A DNA stretch of 64,000 nt from DATJUF01 sp035524095 (GCA_035524095.1 DATKPK010000134.1:35378-99377), one strand, 5' to 3'. Shown: positions 42,276 through 51,865, counted from the stretch's first letter. The notes: a model not told the origin generated them from the sequence alone. Numbers and translations: made by a program.

Positions 42276-43361
42276 TCAGTTCGCCGTCGCGAGGCGTCGG
42301 CGCAACCGCTCCGATTCCTGGCCGATCGCGCGCGCGACTCCAAGACCAATTGCCTGCCACGGCGGTATTCCTGCGAATGCCTCGCCGATCGCGTAGAGCG
42401 TCCGCATCGAAAACCGCGGCTCGTTCGCGATCGCGAAAATCGTCTCCCAGTGCTTCGGCGCCATCTTCATCCGAAACCGCTCGAGCCCGCGAAAATTGTA
42501 AAAGCGATTCGCATGTGCCCGCGCGATCATCATCATCAGCCGCAGCCACCACGGATTCGTTTTGATACCCGCCGCCCGCGTTGATAGCGCCACCAATCCG
42601 AGCGTCGCGAAATCCCGCCCTTCGTCGGCCAAGTGGCGCATCGCTGCGTCAATCAAAAGCTCGCTGGAGCCATTCGGCGCCCACGGCGATCGCGCTACCT
42701 GTTCGATCAGATAGCCGTTGCGCGCGGCCACCGGTGACGCCACCAGAAAGGCGACTGCTTTCTCCTCGCGCCGCGCCACCATCGTCATCCGATCCGGATG
42801 CTCTGCGCGCGCAATCTGTGGTTCAACCAGAAAATGCAGCGGCGGCAAGGCTCGCGCGTTGAGCCACTCATCAAGGATCCGTTGGAGTTCAGACTCCGCT
42901 TGCCCAGATCTATCAGCGATCCTCTCGACTGTTAGCCCTTTGTTCCGTGCCCGTGCCACCTGACTCCGAATCGCCCGCCGCGCCACTGCAAGCTCCGGCC
43001 ATTCCTGTGGATTCCACACGGGCTGCGCGCCGATCACGATCGTCGAATAGCCGCTCGACCCCTGCACGGTCTCGCGTAAGCGGTCGGCCGCGCAGACGTA
43101 ACAGACGCGGCAGCCGGCACCGCTCGCGAAGCGCTCAAACTCGCCGATGACTCCAACAAGCGCCTCCGCTGGACATACGGGGGCACCCGCGACCACAAAA
43201 ATGTTCCGGCGGCGCATATACGCGACCACCGCTGGCGTGTTTGGCGCGAACCAGTACTCAAAGCCGGGATTCAGAATTTGATAGGCTGTCGTATTCCAGC
43301 CGTAGGTCATCACGAGTTCTCGCACATCCTCGTGATTCTGCTCCGTACTCGAGTCAGGCAT
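42276..43361 (-). CDS. DUF2156 (phosphatidylglycerol lysyltransferase C-terminal-like) protein
   Basis: A 361-residue soluble protein that matches the C-terminal catalytic half of MprF-type aminoacyl transferases (tandem GNAT fold): YFAPN-like FEYWFAPNTPAVVAYMRR (about 34-51), YCVRPP-type internal segment and a Lys-Glu-rich close with FNFRGLERFRMKMAP-like YNFRGLERFRMKM (about 298-310). It lacks the flippase membrane domain of MprF, so it could modify lipids or other acceptors only with a separate partner. It is convergent with the hydrolase and divergent from rpsT. Confidence 0.75.
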   Translation of the reverse strand: MPDSSTEQNHEDVRELVMTYGWNTTAYQILNPGFEYWFAPNTPAVVAYMRRRNIFVVAGAPVCPAEALVGVIGEFERFASGAGCRVCYVCAADRLRETVQGSSGYSTIVIGAQPVWNPQEWPELAVARRAIRSQVARARNKGLTVERIADRSGQAESELQRILDEWLNARALPPLHFLVEPQIARAEHPDRMTMVARREEKAVAFLVASPVAARNGYLIEQVARSPWAPNGSSELLIDAAMRHLADEGRDFATLGLVALSTRAAGIKTNPWWLRLMMMIARAHANRFYNFRGLERFRMKMAPKHWETIFAIANEPRFSMRTLYAIGEAFAGIPPWQAIGLGVARAIGQESERLRRRLATAN

Positions 43362-43600
43362 ACTCAGCGAAACTTTATCATCAGAGGCTATTTAATTTCT
43401 TCTCCTCGCCAAGGCAGCGCAAAAGACGCCAGAACCAAGCCGTCCATGAGCGCTCGTTTACGCACTGACAGCGCGAAGCGGAACCGCGTGAAATCGTTTA
43501 CGGCGTTGTCGCTCAGACTGACAGACTGAGCACTGGTTCAGTTTGCCGCGACTGACCACTCTTGACCAACACCCCCACCGACTGTTAGCTAACAACGGTT

Positions 43601-43894
43601 ATGCCGCATATTCCCGTTCATCCGTCGGCGGAAAAGCGTTTCCGTCAAAGTGTCAAACGCCAACTCCGCAATCATGCGATTAAAACTCGTGTGCGTACCG
43701 CCACTAAACGCGCCCTCGAAGCGATTACCGGCAATGATCAGGCTGCCGCGGCTGATGCTTTGCGCAACGCCATGAAGGTCCTCGACAAAGCCGTAACCAA
43801 GGGTACGATTCCAAGGAACACCGCCTCACGCAAAATCGCGCGGCTCTCCAAGCGCCTTCACGCTTCTCACGGTACGGCCAAAGCTCAGGCTTGA
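43601..43894 (+). CDS. rpsT: 30S ribosomal protein S20
   Basis: A 97-residue basic, helical protein. It starts MPHIPVHPSAEKRFRQSVKR and includes KTRVRTATKRALEAI and KGTIPRNTASRKIARLSKRL, matching S20. It binds 16S rRNA early in 30S assembly. The leader contains a short palindrome (GCTCAG...CTGAGC, 43511-43531) of unknown role. A bidirectional terminator follows at 43944-43972. It stands alone, as rpsT usually does. Confidence 0.95.
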   Translation: MPHIPVHPSAEKRFRQSVKRQLRNHAIKTRVRTATKRALEAITGNDQAAAADALRNAMKVLDKAVTKGTIPRNTASRKIARLSKRLHASHGTAKAQA

Positions 43895-43943
43895 GCCTCA
43901 CTACGCCGCGGCGGCTTAGGCTGCTCGATTCGCCCTAAAATAA

Positions 43944-43972
43944 AAGAGGCGCCCATTATCTCGGCGCCTCTT
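43944..43972. terminator. bidirectional intrinsic terminator (rpsT / ppk2)
   Basis: A perfect 10-bp stem AAGAGGCGCC / GGCGCCTCTT (43944-43953 and 43963-43972). It is flanked by TTCTCTATT on the plus strand and TTTTATTTTAG on the minus strand, so it can serve both convergent genes. Confidence 0.85.
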
Positions 43973-44015
43973 CTCTATTCCTTCCAGGCCGATGAGGGTC
44001 TCGCAATAGCCATCC

Positions 44016-44963
44016 TTAGTAGTAGTCAGGCACGAAGGTCTGATCCTCCATCGGCGGACGCACGTAGTCCGTCGGCATCTCCGGACGCGGCGGCAATGCG
44101 AACGGTGTCGGCGGCAAATCCTCGTACGGAATCAGGCTCAGCAGATGACGAATACAGTTCAGCCGCGCCAGCTTCTTATTGTCGGCCTTGACCACCCGCC
44201 AAGGCGCCATCTTATGGTCCGTGTGGCTGAACATCGCGTCCTTAGCCTTTGAATAATCGACCCAGCGGTTACGCGATTCGACGTCCATCGGACTCAGCTT
44301 CCAACTCCGTGTCGGATCATTCATGCGGCCCTGGAAACGCAGCTCCTGCTCCGCGTCACTAACCGAAAACCAATACTTCACGAGAATCAGCCCGGATCGA
44401 CACAACATCTGCTCAAATTCTGGGCAACTGCGCAAAAATTCGCGGTACTCATCTTCCGTGCAAAAACCCATAACGTGCTCGACACCGGCGCGGTTGTACC
44501 AGCTCCGATCAAACAGCACCATCTCGCCCGCCGCCGGCAGATGCGCGGCGTAACGCTGAAAGTACCATTGGGTTTTTTCCTTTTCGGTCGGCGTGCCCAG
44601 CGCGACCACGCGGCAGATACGCGGATTCAACGTTTCGGTGATTCGTTTGATTACACCACCCTTGCCGGCCGCATCACGGCCCTCGAAAAGCACCAGCACG
44701 CGCAGGCCTTTAGCCTTGATCCAGTTCTGCATTTTGACCAATTCGATCTGCAGCCGCGCGAGTTCTGCCTCGTAAACATCATTCTTGATTTTGCGCGCTT
44801 CGGCCTTGACGTCCCCGTGATGAATCGGTGGTGTCGCGCCGTTCATATCGCCATTGGCCGCACCGTTTGACGTCACCGTTTTGGCGATGATCACCGCCGG
44901 GTCTTTTTCTTTGCCCTTCTCTTTTTTCTTCTTGTCTTTCTTTTCTTTGGATTTCGCTTTCAT
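44016..44963 (-). CDS. ppk2: polyphosphate kinase 2 (PPK2)
   Basis: A 315-residue PPK2 with one catalytic domain. Walker A is FEGRDAAGKGGVIKRI (about 92-107), Walker B is VLFDRSWYNRAGVEHVMGF (about 149-167), and RFQGRMNDPTRSWKLSPMD and the QRYAAHLP region fit the lid module. PPK2s transfer phosphate between polyphosphate and nucleotides; class I members usually make GTP or ATP from NDP. The first 25 residues are almost only Lys and Glu. Beside the PHA genes it suggests linked energy storage. Confidence 0.92.
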   Translation of the reverse strand: MKAKSKEKKDKKKKEKGKEKDPAVIIAKTVTSNGAANGDMNGATPPIHHGDVKAEARKIKNDVYEAELARLQIELVKMQNWIKAKGLRVLVLFEGRDAAGKGGVIKRITETLNPRICRVVALGTPTEKEKTQWYFQRYAAHLPAAGEMVLFDRSWYNRAGVEHVMGFCTEDEYREFLRSCPEFEQMLCRSGLILVKYWFSVSDAEQELRFQGRMNDPTRSWKLSPMDVESRNRWVDYSKAKDAMFSHTDHKMAPWRVVKADNKKLARLNCIRHLLSLIPYEDLPPTPFALPPRPEMPTDYVRPPMEDQTFVPDYY

Positions 44964-45104
44964 ACGATGACTCCCGCGCGATGGCCGATCATACTCGATA
45001 GCCCCGCAACGCTCGATGCAAATCCCGCGCCCTTACTCCACGAAACTGACATCTGAAGATTTCTAAGCCAGTCTCAACTTTAATCAACGACGATTGAGCT
45101 GATT

Positions 45105-46934
45105 TCAGTCACCAGGTGAATCAGGAGATTGCTTAGTCACAAGCGCCCGCGGCTTGAGCAGTATCCAGCCCTCAAACTGAGTTGACGGATAGTCCGGGGA
45201 CGGCCGCACAACAATTAGCAGTGCGGGCATGTTCCCGTCACAAGCCTCTCGCGTCACCGTCCATTCCGGTCCCGCCGGGTCTCGCGGCTTGGGATCGAAA
45301 ACCGAGGCAATATCAAAACTTGCTTTGTCGCCATTTTGGCTGGCCGTAACGAAGTTGCCCGATCGCGAGAGCGCGATTTCACCGATTGCGAGATGGTCCG
45401 ACCAACTGCAGCCCGACACGCATCCGCTAAGTCCTGCCGGCACCGGCCTGATCCAGAAGGGCCCTATCAGCCGGTCGTAGTCGCGGGTGTCAACCGTGAT
45501 CCCGGCTGTGACCGGTGGACGGCTCGGCGAGCTGTTCAAGGGGAATCCCCAAGTGCTAAGTCCGAGTGTGCCAAGGCGAGCTTCCGCCTCTTGAGGATTG
45601 GCAAAAGGGCTGTCCGTAACACTGCTGAACATCGCCGCGAGCCGCTCCAGCGCGTCAAGATCGTAAAGCGATGTCACGATTGACGCGACCCGTTTATTCG
45701 CCGCTACAAGCTGCTTGAAAGTCGCAAGCCGTGGCGGATAGAGTTTCAGCTTTCCATCGTCCAGCAGTTTTTGTTGATTGAGCACAATTCGCAGTTGTTC
45801 AAGTTGGCTGCGAACTGATACTGCGATAGCGCCCCACGGCCCGAAGGACGAAATGATCAGTCCAACCGCAAGACTCGCCGGGATGACGCGCAAGTCTATC
45901 CGCCCGCGCGCCCATGCCATGCATCCCGCCATCGCGGCTAGCCATAGCGCAAAGAGCACCAGGCAGTAGCGTTCGGGCGTGACGCCGTATTGATTTATTC
46001 GCTGCCATGCCGCAAGCACCAGCAGTGTCGTCGGCACTATCATCAGCCAGCACCACCACCGCATGAACCATCGCACCGCGCGGAAGCCTGCGTCACGCCA
46101 TGGATATGAGATCATGTAGGTCGCGGTACCGATGACTCCGAAAGCCACTACCATCCAGCCGATCTCGCCCTTTGGCATTGCGCGCAAGACCGCGATTTTC
46201 AGTGCGTAGACATGAAGCACCACAGCGAAGATGACATGAAGCACCACAGCGAAGATCAGGATTAGTGGGATCAGCGCGAAATTAATTACGCTTGAAACGG
46301 ATCTTTCGATCAGATTCGGTTCGGCGCTCAGGACGAAGCGTTCATCAAAATCTACTGGCACCATCGAAAGTGCATACAATGGTGCAAACAGCGTGCAGCC
46401 GGTGCTCCAGATGTAGCCGTATGAATGGTCCAAGTTGAAGTCGAACAGGAAACTCAAGCTGGCGACTACCAGCGATAACCCTCCGCATACAATCAGCAAA
46501 GCAACCAGCGCCATCGCGACGGCGATGCCGAGCTGCAGATTGAAATGCCAGAACGACTCAATTCTGGCGTTTCGGCGCAGATAGCCGGCAACCATCACTG
46601 CCAGCGCCAAGCCTAAAAGCGCAACTAGATTTTGATTGTAAACTTCGCCATGGAAATGCTCGATCGCACCTGCGCTGGCGCACGCCGCTACCGTCACTCC
46701 AAGCTTGATGCTGCCCGCATAACCCCGGCTGATCGCCCAAAGATTCGCTGCGACGCCCGCCAGAAAGGCTCCGGGACTAATGATGATTATTTCGGCTTCG
46801 AGCGAATCATTCAGTTTGAGGACGTGTGCCAGCTCCAGGTTGAGGGTAAGCGCCAGGCTCACCGCGATCGCGACCGGCACCGGAAATCTCAACAACGAAC
46901 GAATTTGGCTCGGTAAATCCGCAAACCCCTTCAT
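45105..46934 (-). CDS. DUF4153-type polytopic membrane protein
   Basis: A 609-residue protein with about twelve hydrophobic segments (residues 15-370) and a soluble C-terminal domain (about 400-605). The segment ALKIAVLRAMPKGEIGW, the Trp-rich MRWWCWLMIVP and INQYGVTPERYCLVLFALWL are typical of DUF4153 membrane proteins. A 24-bp tandem repeat (46210-46257) duplicates eight residues, IFAVVLHV, in one membrane segment. Function unknown. It is 136 bp from holA on the same strand. Confidence 0.72.
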   Translation of the reverse strand: MKGFADLPSQIRSLLRFPVPVAIAVSLALTLNLELAHVLKLNDSLEAEIIIISPGAFLAGVAANLWAISRGYAGSIKLGVTVAACASAGAIEHFHGEVYNQNLVALLGLALAVMVAGYLRRNARIESFWHFNLQLGIAVAMALVALLIVCGGLSLVVASLSFLFDFNLDHSYGYIWSTGCTLFAPLYALSMVPVDFDERFVLSAEPNLIERSVSSVINFALIPLILIFAVVLHVIFAVVLHVYALKIAVLRAMPKGEIGWMVVAFGVIGTATYMISYPWRDAGFRAVRWFMRWWCWLMIVPTTLLVLAAWQRINQYGVTPERYCLVLFALWLAAMAGCMAWARGRIDLRVIPASLAVGLIISSFGPWGAIAVSVRSQLEQLRIVLNQQKLLDDGKLKLYPPRLATFKQLVAANKRVASIVTSLYDLDALERLAAMFSSVTDSPFANPQEAEARLGTLGLSTWGFPLNSSPSRPPVTAGITVDTRDYDRLIGPFWIRPVPAGLSGCVSGCSWSDHLAIGEIALSRSGNFVTASQNGDKASFDIASVFDPKPRDPAGPEWTVTREACDGNMPALLIVVRPSPDYPSTQFEGWILLKPRALVTKQSPDSPGD

Positions 46935-47069
46935 GGCTGGCTCGTTGCCACATTGATTAGCACAGCGCGTGCTTAATGCTTCATTGATAACCGCCGCATG
47001 AATGAATTGAACTAGCGTAAGTTGCCAGGGCTCAGAGCCGCCGGACGGGATTTGCCGGCAGTTGGCCGC

Positions 47070-48128
47070 TCACTTCGCAGACCCCATCAGGTCCAACAGC
47101 ATCCCCGCGATCGCCGCTTCGCGTTCCTTCAGTAATCCGGCCTTGAAGCTCGCATCCAGCAGCGTTGCCTTTCGATGAGCCACCGCTAGCCGCTCGGCCC
47201 CGAAGCGCCGCGCTCCGTCCAGCGCCCGCATCATCAACCCGCTCGACGGTGGTAGGCCGAGCACCCGCCCGATCGCTGCCGCACCTTGGCGTTTTTCTAA
47301 CAAGACCGCCGCAGTCAGCATCCGCCGGATTAAAGGGATAAGTTCCACCGCCAGCAATTCAATTGGGTCGCGCCCGGTCTGGATCGCTCGATCGAACAGC
47401 GCCAGCGTCTCGTTGAGATTCCCGCGCGGTACGCTCTCCGCCAATTCGAACAGGTCCGGTACTCGCGACGCGCCACCGCCGCCCAAATCCGCCTCGTCGA
47501 TCTTCCCACCGCCATCTGCCGCAATCGCTGCCAGACTCAACGCATTGGCGATCGCAGCCAGGTCACCACCATGGCGAACGGCAAGCAGGTCAGCCGTATC
47601 CCGAGCCAGCTTAAGCCCCAGCGCCCTCGCAAAGACCTCGGCATATTGGCCGATCTGATTGTCGAACGGCCGCATGCAGTTGATCACGACGCCCGCGCCT
47701 TCAGCCGTCCGCCGGATCTTCGCCGGCGCATTGTCTCGCTCATACACCAGTCCGAATCTCACGCTCGGTCCAATTTTGCCGATAGCATCGATCAACGCGG
47801 CTTCACCGCTGCCCCCGGCGGCCACTGCTTCCCCGCTGCTATCGTCATCGCCCCCGCGCTCCCGATAGCTCTTGAGCACCCGGCAGGCGACAAAGCGCCG
47901 CGGTGCAAACAGGTCCGCCGCTTCGAGCTCGCGGATTACGGCGCCAAAGCCTTCCGATCCACCAGCCTGAAACGACCGATACTGGAAGCTTGCCGCCGCC
48001 ATCCGCTTGCGCAAATTATCGAGGACATATTCCCGCAGGAACGGTTGCGGACCCGCAACCACATAGACCGGCGCGTCCATCGGCGCGCCGCCAGCACGAA
48101 GAAAGCCTAGCGCATTCTCAACCGCCAT
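47070..48128 (-). CDS. holA: DNA polymerase III subunit delta
   Basis: A 352-residue protein that opens the sliding clamp in the clamp-loader complex. The N-terminal domain starts VYVVAGPQPFLREYVLDNLR (about 21-40) and contains LEAADLFAPRRFVACRVL (about 68-85). The C-terminal collar helices contain PIELLAVELIPLIRRML. HolA sequences are weakly conserved, but length and neighbour lptE support the call (E. coli also has lptE next to holA). No alternative start looks better than ATG 48128. Confidence 0.82.
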   Translation of the reverse strand: MAVENALGFLRAGGAPMDAPVYVVAGPQPFLREYVLDNLRKRMAAASFQYRSFQAGGSEGFGAVIRELEAADLFAPRRFVACRVLKSYRERGGDDDSSGEAVAAGGSGEAALIDAIGKIGPSVRFGLVYERDNAPAKIRRTAEGAGVVINCMRPFDNQIGQYAEVFARALGLKLARDTADLLAVRHGGDLAAIANALSLAAIAADGGGKIDEADLGGGGASRVPDLFELAESVPRGNLNETLALFDRAIQTGRDPIELLAVELIPLIRRMLTAAVLLEKRQGAAAIGRVLGLPPSSGLMMRALDGARRFGAERLAVAHRKATLLDASFKAGLLKEREAAIAGMLLDLMGSAK

Positions 48129-48179
48129 CTGATTTCGACGCGGCCGCCCGGGTACGCGCGCCAGATACCTGACGCGGCC

Positions 48180-48785
48180 TTAGAAGCCCTCAGACATCGA
48201 AGCGTAGAGGTTCTGCGCCAACTGCTGCATCACAAGATCTTGCGACGACGCTTCCTGCGTCTGCTGGACCTGGATATTCGTCATCTGCGCGATATCTTGC
48301 GAGCGCAGGTTCTGCTGAAGAAAATATGGCGAAGTCGTGACCAGTGATTGCGAGACCGCCGCGTACTGCTGCGACCCGCTGATTCCGCTGCTCGCCCACA
48401 CCACCTTATGGGTATGATTGTCGATCAGTTGAGCGTCCGCCGTTATCGTATTCGCATAGAGCGTCGGTTCGCTCGCCGTATTGAACGCAACCGGCTCTGA
48501 CTCGGCATAGTTGATTCGCCCACTCAGCGTTAAATCAGCCTGCGACGCACTATCTACTATTTCCAGCCGCTTGCGATCGTCGATTTCGTCCTTGATATAA
48601 CGCATGAATTGATCGTTTAGTCCGGTCACGCGCGTACGGTTCGAGAACCTCTCGACGTAGATCGTCTTGGCTTGCGGCGGCAGCCCACTGCCCTCGGCCT
48701 CGAAATGATAGCCGCAACCCGCCACAGCGATCGTTGCCAGCAACAACCCGATCCCGCCCCCGAGCGCAAATCCGGCTCCGCTCAA
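48180..48785 (-). CDS. lptE: LPS-assembly lipoprotein LptE
   Basis: A 201-residue protein with signal peptide and lipobox VAGC (Cys about 24) followed by CGYHF, the typical start of mature LptE. VERFSNRT, QADLTLSGRI and WASSGISGSQQY fit the family. LptE sits in the LptD barrel and guides LPS to the cell surface, which shows the organism makes LPS. The start appears to be TTG 48785 just past the nusB stop, with AGG upstream. The gene is between nusB and holA. Confidence 0.82.
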   Translation of the reverse strand: MSGAGFALGGGIGLLLATIAVAGCGYHFEAEGSGLPPQAKTIYVERFSNRTRVTGLNDQFMRYIKDEIDDRKRLEIVDSASQADLTLSGRINYAESEPVAFNTASEPTLYANTITADAQLIDNHTHKVVWASSGISGSQQYAAVSQSLVTTSPYFLQQNLRSQDIAQMTNIQVQQTQEASSQDLVMQQLAQNLYASMSEGF

Positions 48786-48786
48786 T

Positions 48787-49239
48787 CTATGCCTGATGAA
48801 CCTTCGCAGGATTGCTCTCCTCCCCCTTCGCCTTCAGATTGAGCCGCCCGGCTAGTTGATCGAGCACGCCATTAACGAACCGGCCTGAATCCTGATCGCC
48901 GTACGTCTTGGCCAGCTCTATCGCCTCATCAATCGTAACCCGCGCAGGTACGTCCTCCACCCGCATCAACTCATAGAGCGCCATTCGCAGAATATTATGA
49001 TCTACCCGCGAGAGCCGGCCAATCGACCAATGCTCCAGCGCCGCCGCTACCTGCCGATCAAGTGCGATCTGTTCGCCCCGCACCCCCTCAACCAGCCGTG
49101 TGGCAAACCTGCGAACCTCATCAGATGCGGTGAACGTCTCGAACAACAGGACCAAATCCTCATTCGACGCATCCGCGCGAATATCCATTTGATAAAGAGC
49201 CTTGAGCGCCAGCTCACGGCCCAGATGCCTCGTTCCCAT
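48787..49239 (-). CDS. nusB: transcription antitermination factor NusB
   Basis: A 150-residue helical RNA-binding protein. It begins MGTRHLGRELALKALYQMDI, and LSRVDHNILRMALYELM and ARVTIDEAIELAKTYGDQDSG match NusB signatures. It joins NusE (S10) on boxA of rRNA operons for antitermination. It lies 62 bp downstream of ribBA and one base upstream of lptE. In many relatives ribH stands directly before nusB, but ribH is not found here. Confidence 0.95.
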   Translation of the reverse strand: MGTRHLGRELALKALYQMDIRADASNEDLVLLFETFTASDEVRRFATRLVEGVRGEQIALDRQVAAALEHWSIGRLSRVDHNILRMALYELMRVEDVPARVTIDEAIELAKTYGDQDSGRFVNGVLDQLAGRLNLKAKGEESNPAKVHQA

Positions 49240-49301
49240 GTCAGCGCCTGCGTTGGTCCAGCCTCGCCTATGGCCGCTTGGCAGCGCCCTGCTGGACCGT
49301 T

Positions 49302-50513
49302 CTAGGTAACCACCTTCAGTTGCGTAAGCAGATGGCCCAATTTTTCCTGCTTCGTGCGCAGGTAATCGATATTCCCAGGATGAGGCGGAACTTCGAGCGG
49401 CTCCCGCACGACCTTGACGCCATAGCGCATCAGGCTCTCGATCTTGTGCGGATTGTTGGTCAGCAACCTGACCTCGCCCACCCCAAGATCGCGCAGGATT
49501 TGCGCGCCGATTCCGTAATCGCGCAAATCATCCTTGAACCCGAGTTGCAGGTTGGCCTCGACCGTATCGAGTCCCTGATCCTGCAACGCGTACGCCTTGA
49601 TCTTGTTGCCTAACCCGATCCCGCGCCCCTCTTGATGCAAATAAATTATCAGTCCTGCATCCGCGTCTAAAATCCGCTGCAGCGACTCTTCGAGCTGTTC
49701 ACCGCAATCACACCGCTGCGAACCGAATACGTCACCCGTCAGACATTCCGAATGGAGCCGCACCAGCGCCGGCCGGCCATTGCCAATCTGGCCCTTGATC
49801 AGCGCCAGATGCTCTCGCCCATCCACGATATTGCGGAACACCAGCGCCTGCAGCTCGCCACCTGCGAGCGTGAACTGACTTTCCGCCACTCGCTGCACCA
49901 GAATCTCATTGGTCAGCCGGTACGACACGAGGTCGCGGATATGGCACATCGGCAGCTCGTTCGCCTCAGCGAACTCCCGCAACTCGGGCAACTGCGCCGA
50001 CTCGCCATCATCGCGCAAGATCGCGCACATCGCCGCCGACGCCCGCATCCCGGCGCTCCGCACCAGATCGACCGCGCCTTCCGCCCGGCCCATGCGCAGC
50101 ATCACGCCGCCACTCAAGGCCATTAACGGTAATACATGGCCCGGCATCACGATATCTTCTGGACCCGATTTCGCCGACGCCAGCACCTGGATCGTGCATG
50201 CCCGATCGTTCGCCGAGATTCCCGTCGTCACACCGACGCGCGCCTCAACCAGGGCGCCCGCCTGCTCCAGCATATTGTCACCCTGGCTCGATTGCACCAG
50301 CGGAATTCCCAGCTCGCGAATCCGCTTTTCCGGCAGTGCAACCGACACCACTCCGCGCGCATTGGTCACCATGAAGTTCACGTCCGCAGGCGTGACTTTT
50401 TCGGCGGCCATCACCAGGTCGCCTTCACATTCGTCACCCTCGCCTGCGACCATCACGGCCATCCGCGCGGACCGAATCTGACTAAAGACCTCTTCCAATG
50501 ACGTTGCTGGCAC
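49302..50513 (-). CDS. ribBA: bifunctional DHBP synthase / GTP cyclohydrolase II
   Basis: A 403-residue bifunctional enzyme at the head of riboflavin synthesis. The N-terminal RibB domain (1-200) has the acidic loop GDECEGDLVMAAE (about 20-32) and GVTTGISANDRA. The C-terminal RibA domain (about 205-400) has the zinc motif GDVFGSQRCDCGEQL (about 258-272), HQEGRGIGLGNKIKAY and the DTVEANLQLGF segment. It makes 3,4-dihydroxybutanone phosphate and the pyrimidine precursor. Start is GTG. No FMN riboswitch was seen upstream. Confidence 0.96.
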   Translation of the reverse strand: MPATSLEEVFSQIRSARMAVMVAGEGDECEGDLVMAAEKVTPADVNFMVTNARGVVSVALPEKRIRELGIPLVQSSQGDNMLEQAGALVEARVGVTTGISANDRACTIQVLASAKSGPEDIVMPGHVLPLMALSGGVMLRMGRAEGAVDLVRSAGMRASAAMCAILRDDGESAQLPELREFAEANELPMCHIRDLVSYRLTNEILVQRVAESQFTLAGGELQALVFRNIVDGREHLALIKGQIGNGRPALVRLHSECLTGDVFGSQRCDCGEQLEESLQRILDADAGLIIYLHQEGRGIGLGNKIKAYALQDQGLDTVEANLQLGFKDDLRDYGIGAQILRDLGVGEVRLLTNNPHKIESLMRYGVKVVREPLEVPPHPGNIDYLRTKQEKLGHLLTQLKVVT

Positions 50514-50568
50514 GACTCGACCTCTAGAGGGCGCATACTACCACCGCGACTGTCGATTCAAAAGCGCG

Positions 50569-51747
50569 CTACTCCGCATGCGGCCCTTTACTTTTGTTCG
50601 ACTTGCGGGGCACTACGTCGGCTTCGATTAGCCAGTCCACCCCGCTCGCCCGCGCCGTCATATTATCCAGCCGAATCGAATCCTTGACCGCCGCCTCGCT
50701 CAACCCTTCTATCGCTGACAGTCCCGATCCGAGTATCCGCGGCGCGAGAAACATCGCTATTCGATCAACGATCCCCGCACCGATCGCCGCACCCGCCAGA
50801 TGCGCCCCGCCCTCGATCAGCACCCGGCACCATCCCCGTTGCCCGAATTCTTTCATCAACGCGCCGAGATCGATCTTGCCGCACTCGCCCGCCACTCCGA
50901 TTACTTCTGCATTCACTCCCCGGTAACGCTTCTGCGCCCGCGCCAGATTCGCCGCCGTCGTCACCAAAATCGTCGGCGCCGACGACTCCTGCGTAAATAC
51001 CGTCGCGCCCGGCGGCGTCTTCAGCCGTCCGTCGACAATCACTCGCACCGGGTCGCGCCCACCAGCGATACGACATGTGAAGCGTGGATTATCCGTAATC
51101 ACCGTTGCCGCACCGGCCATCACCGCGTCCGCCTCGCGCCGCCACCGATGGACCAGCTCACGCGATTCCTCCGAACTGATCCATTGTGAGTCGCCACTCG
51201 CCGCCGCGATCCGCCCATCAAGCGTCGCCGCCAGTTTGAGAATCCCCATCGGCCGCCCGCGCGTGACCCGCGTGAAAAAGCCCCGATTCATCCGTTGGCA
51301 TTCTGCCTCGAGCACGCCAATCGTGACGTCCATCCCAGCTCGTTTGAGCATCGCGATTCCGCGCCCGCGCACCGCCGGATAAGGATCACTGCAACCCACC
51401 ACCACGCGCGCGACACCCGCCTCGATCAATGCCCGCGCACATGGCGGCGTCCGTCCGCGATGGGCGCATGGCTCGAGCGATACATACGCCGTCGCTCCGC
51501 GCGCCAATTCACCGGCCTCGGCCAGCGCCTGCGTCTCGCCATGCGGCCTGCCGCCGGCTGCAGTCACTCCACGCCCGACAACCTGACCATCGCGCACGAT
51601 CACACACCCGACCGCCGGATTCGGTGTGGTCAGCCCTAGCATCCCTTCCGCCAGCGCCAAGGCTTCGCGCATGAAGCCTTCGTCGCGCGTCCCGCTAGCC
51701 TCATTAACGCTCGTCACCCGCTCCGCCTTCGCCGCGCGCCTACTCAT
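50569..51747 (-). CDS. ribD: bifunctional riboflavin deaminase/reductase RibD
   Basis: A 392-residue enzyme. The N-terminal deaminase (about 20-160) has HGETQAL and the PCAHRGRTPPC zinc motif; the C-terminal reductase (about 165-375) contains GRPMGILKLAATLDGRIA, FGQRGWCRVLIEGGAHLAG and APRILG. It converts the GTP cyclohydrolase II product by deamination and reduction. It is 56 bp upstream of ribBA, and ribE is absent between them. The longer N-terminus (MSRRAAKAERVTSVNE) is not conserved. Confidence 0.96.
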   Translation of the reverse strand: MSRRAAKAERVTSVNEASGTRDEGFMREALALAEGMLGLTTPNPAVGCVIVRDGQVVGRGVTAAGGRPHGETQALAEAGELARGATAYVSLEPCAHRGRTPPCARALIEAGVARVVVGCSDPYPAVRGRGIAMLKRAGMDVTIGVLEAECQRMNRGFFTRVTRGRPMGILKLAATLDGRIAAASGDSQWISSEESRELVHRWRREADAVMAGAATVITDNPRFTCRIAGGRDPVRVIVDGRLKTPPGATVFTQESSAPTILVTTAANLARAQKRYRGVNAEVIGVAGECGKIDLGALMKEFGQRGWCRVLIEGGAHLAGAAIGAGIVDRIAMFLAPRILGSGLSAIEGLSEAAVKDSIRLDNMTARASGVDWLIEADVVPRKSNKSKGPHAE

Positions 51748-51865
51748 TCGACTAGTAATTTTAGTAGTGATGAAACGGTTGCCGCAGAACTGGTTAAAGA
51801 TGCGATAGGATCAGGCTGACCCGATCCCGCATCGGAGCCGATTGCACGCTTACGGTAACTTTTAC

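Noticed and set aside
50514..50568. Possible FMN riboswitch ahead of ribBA or ribD
   Set aside because: The spacers are short and lack the conserved RFN-element sequences.
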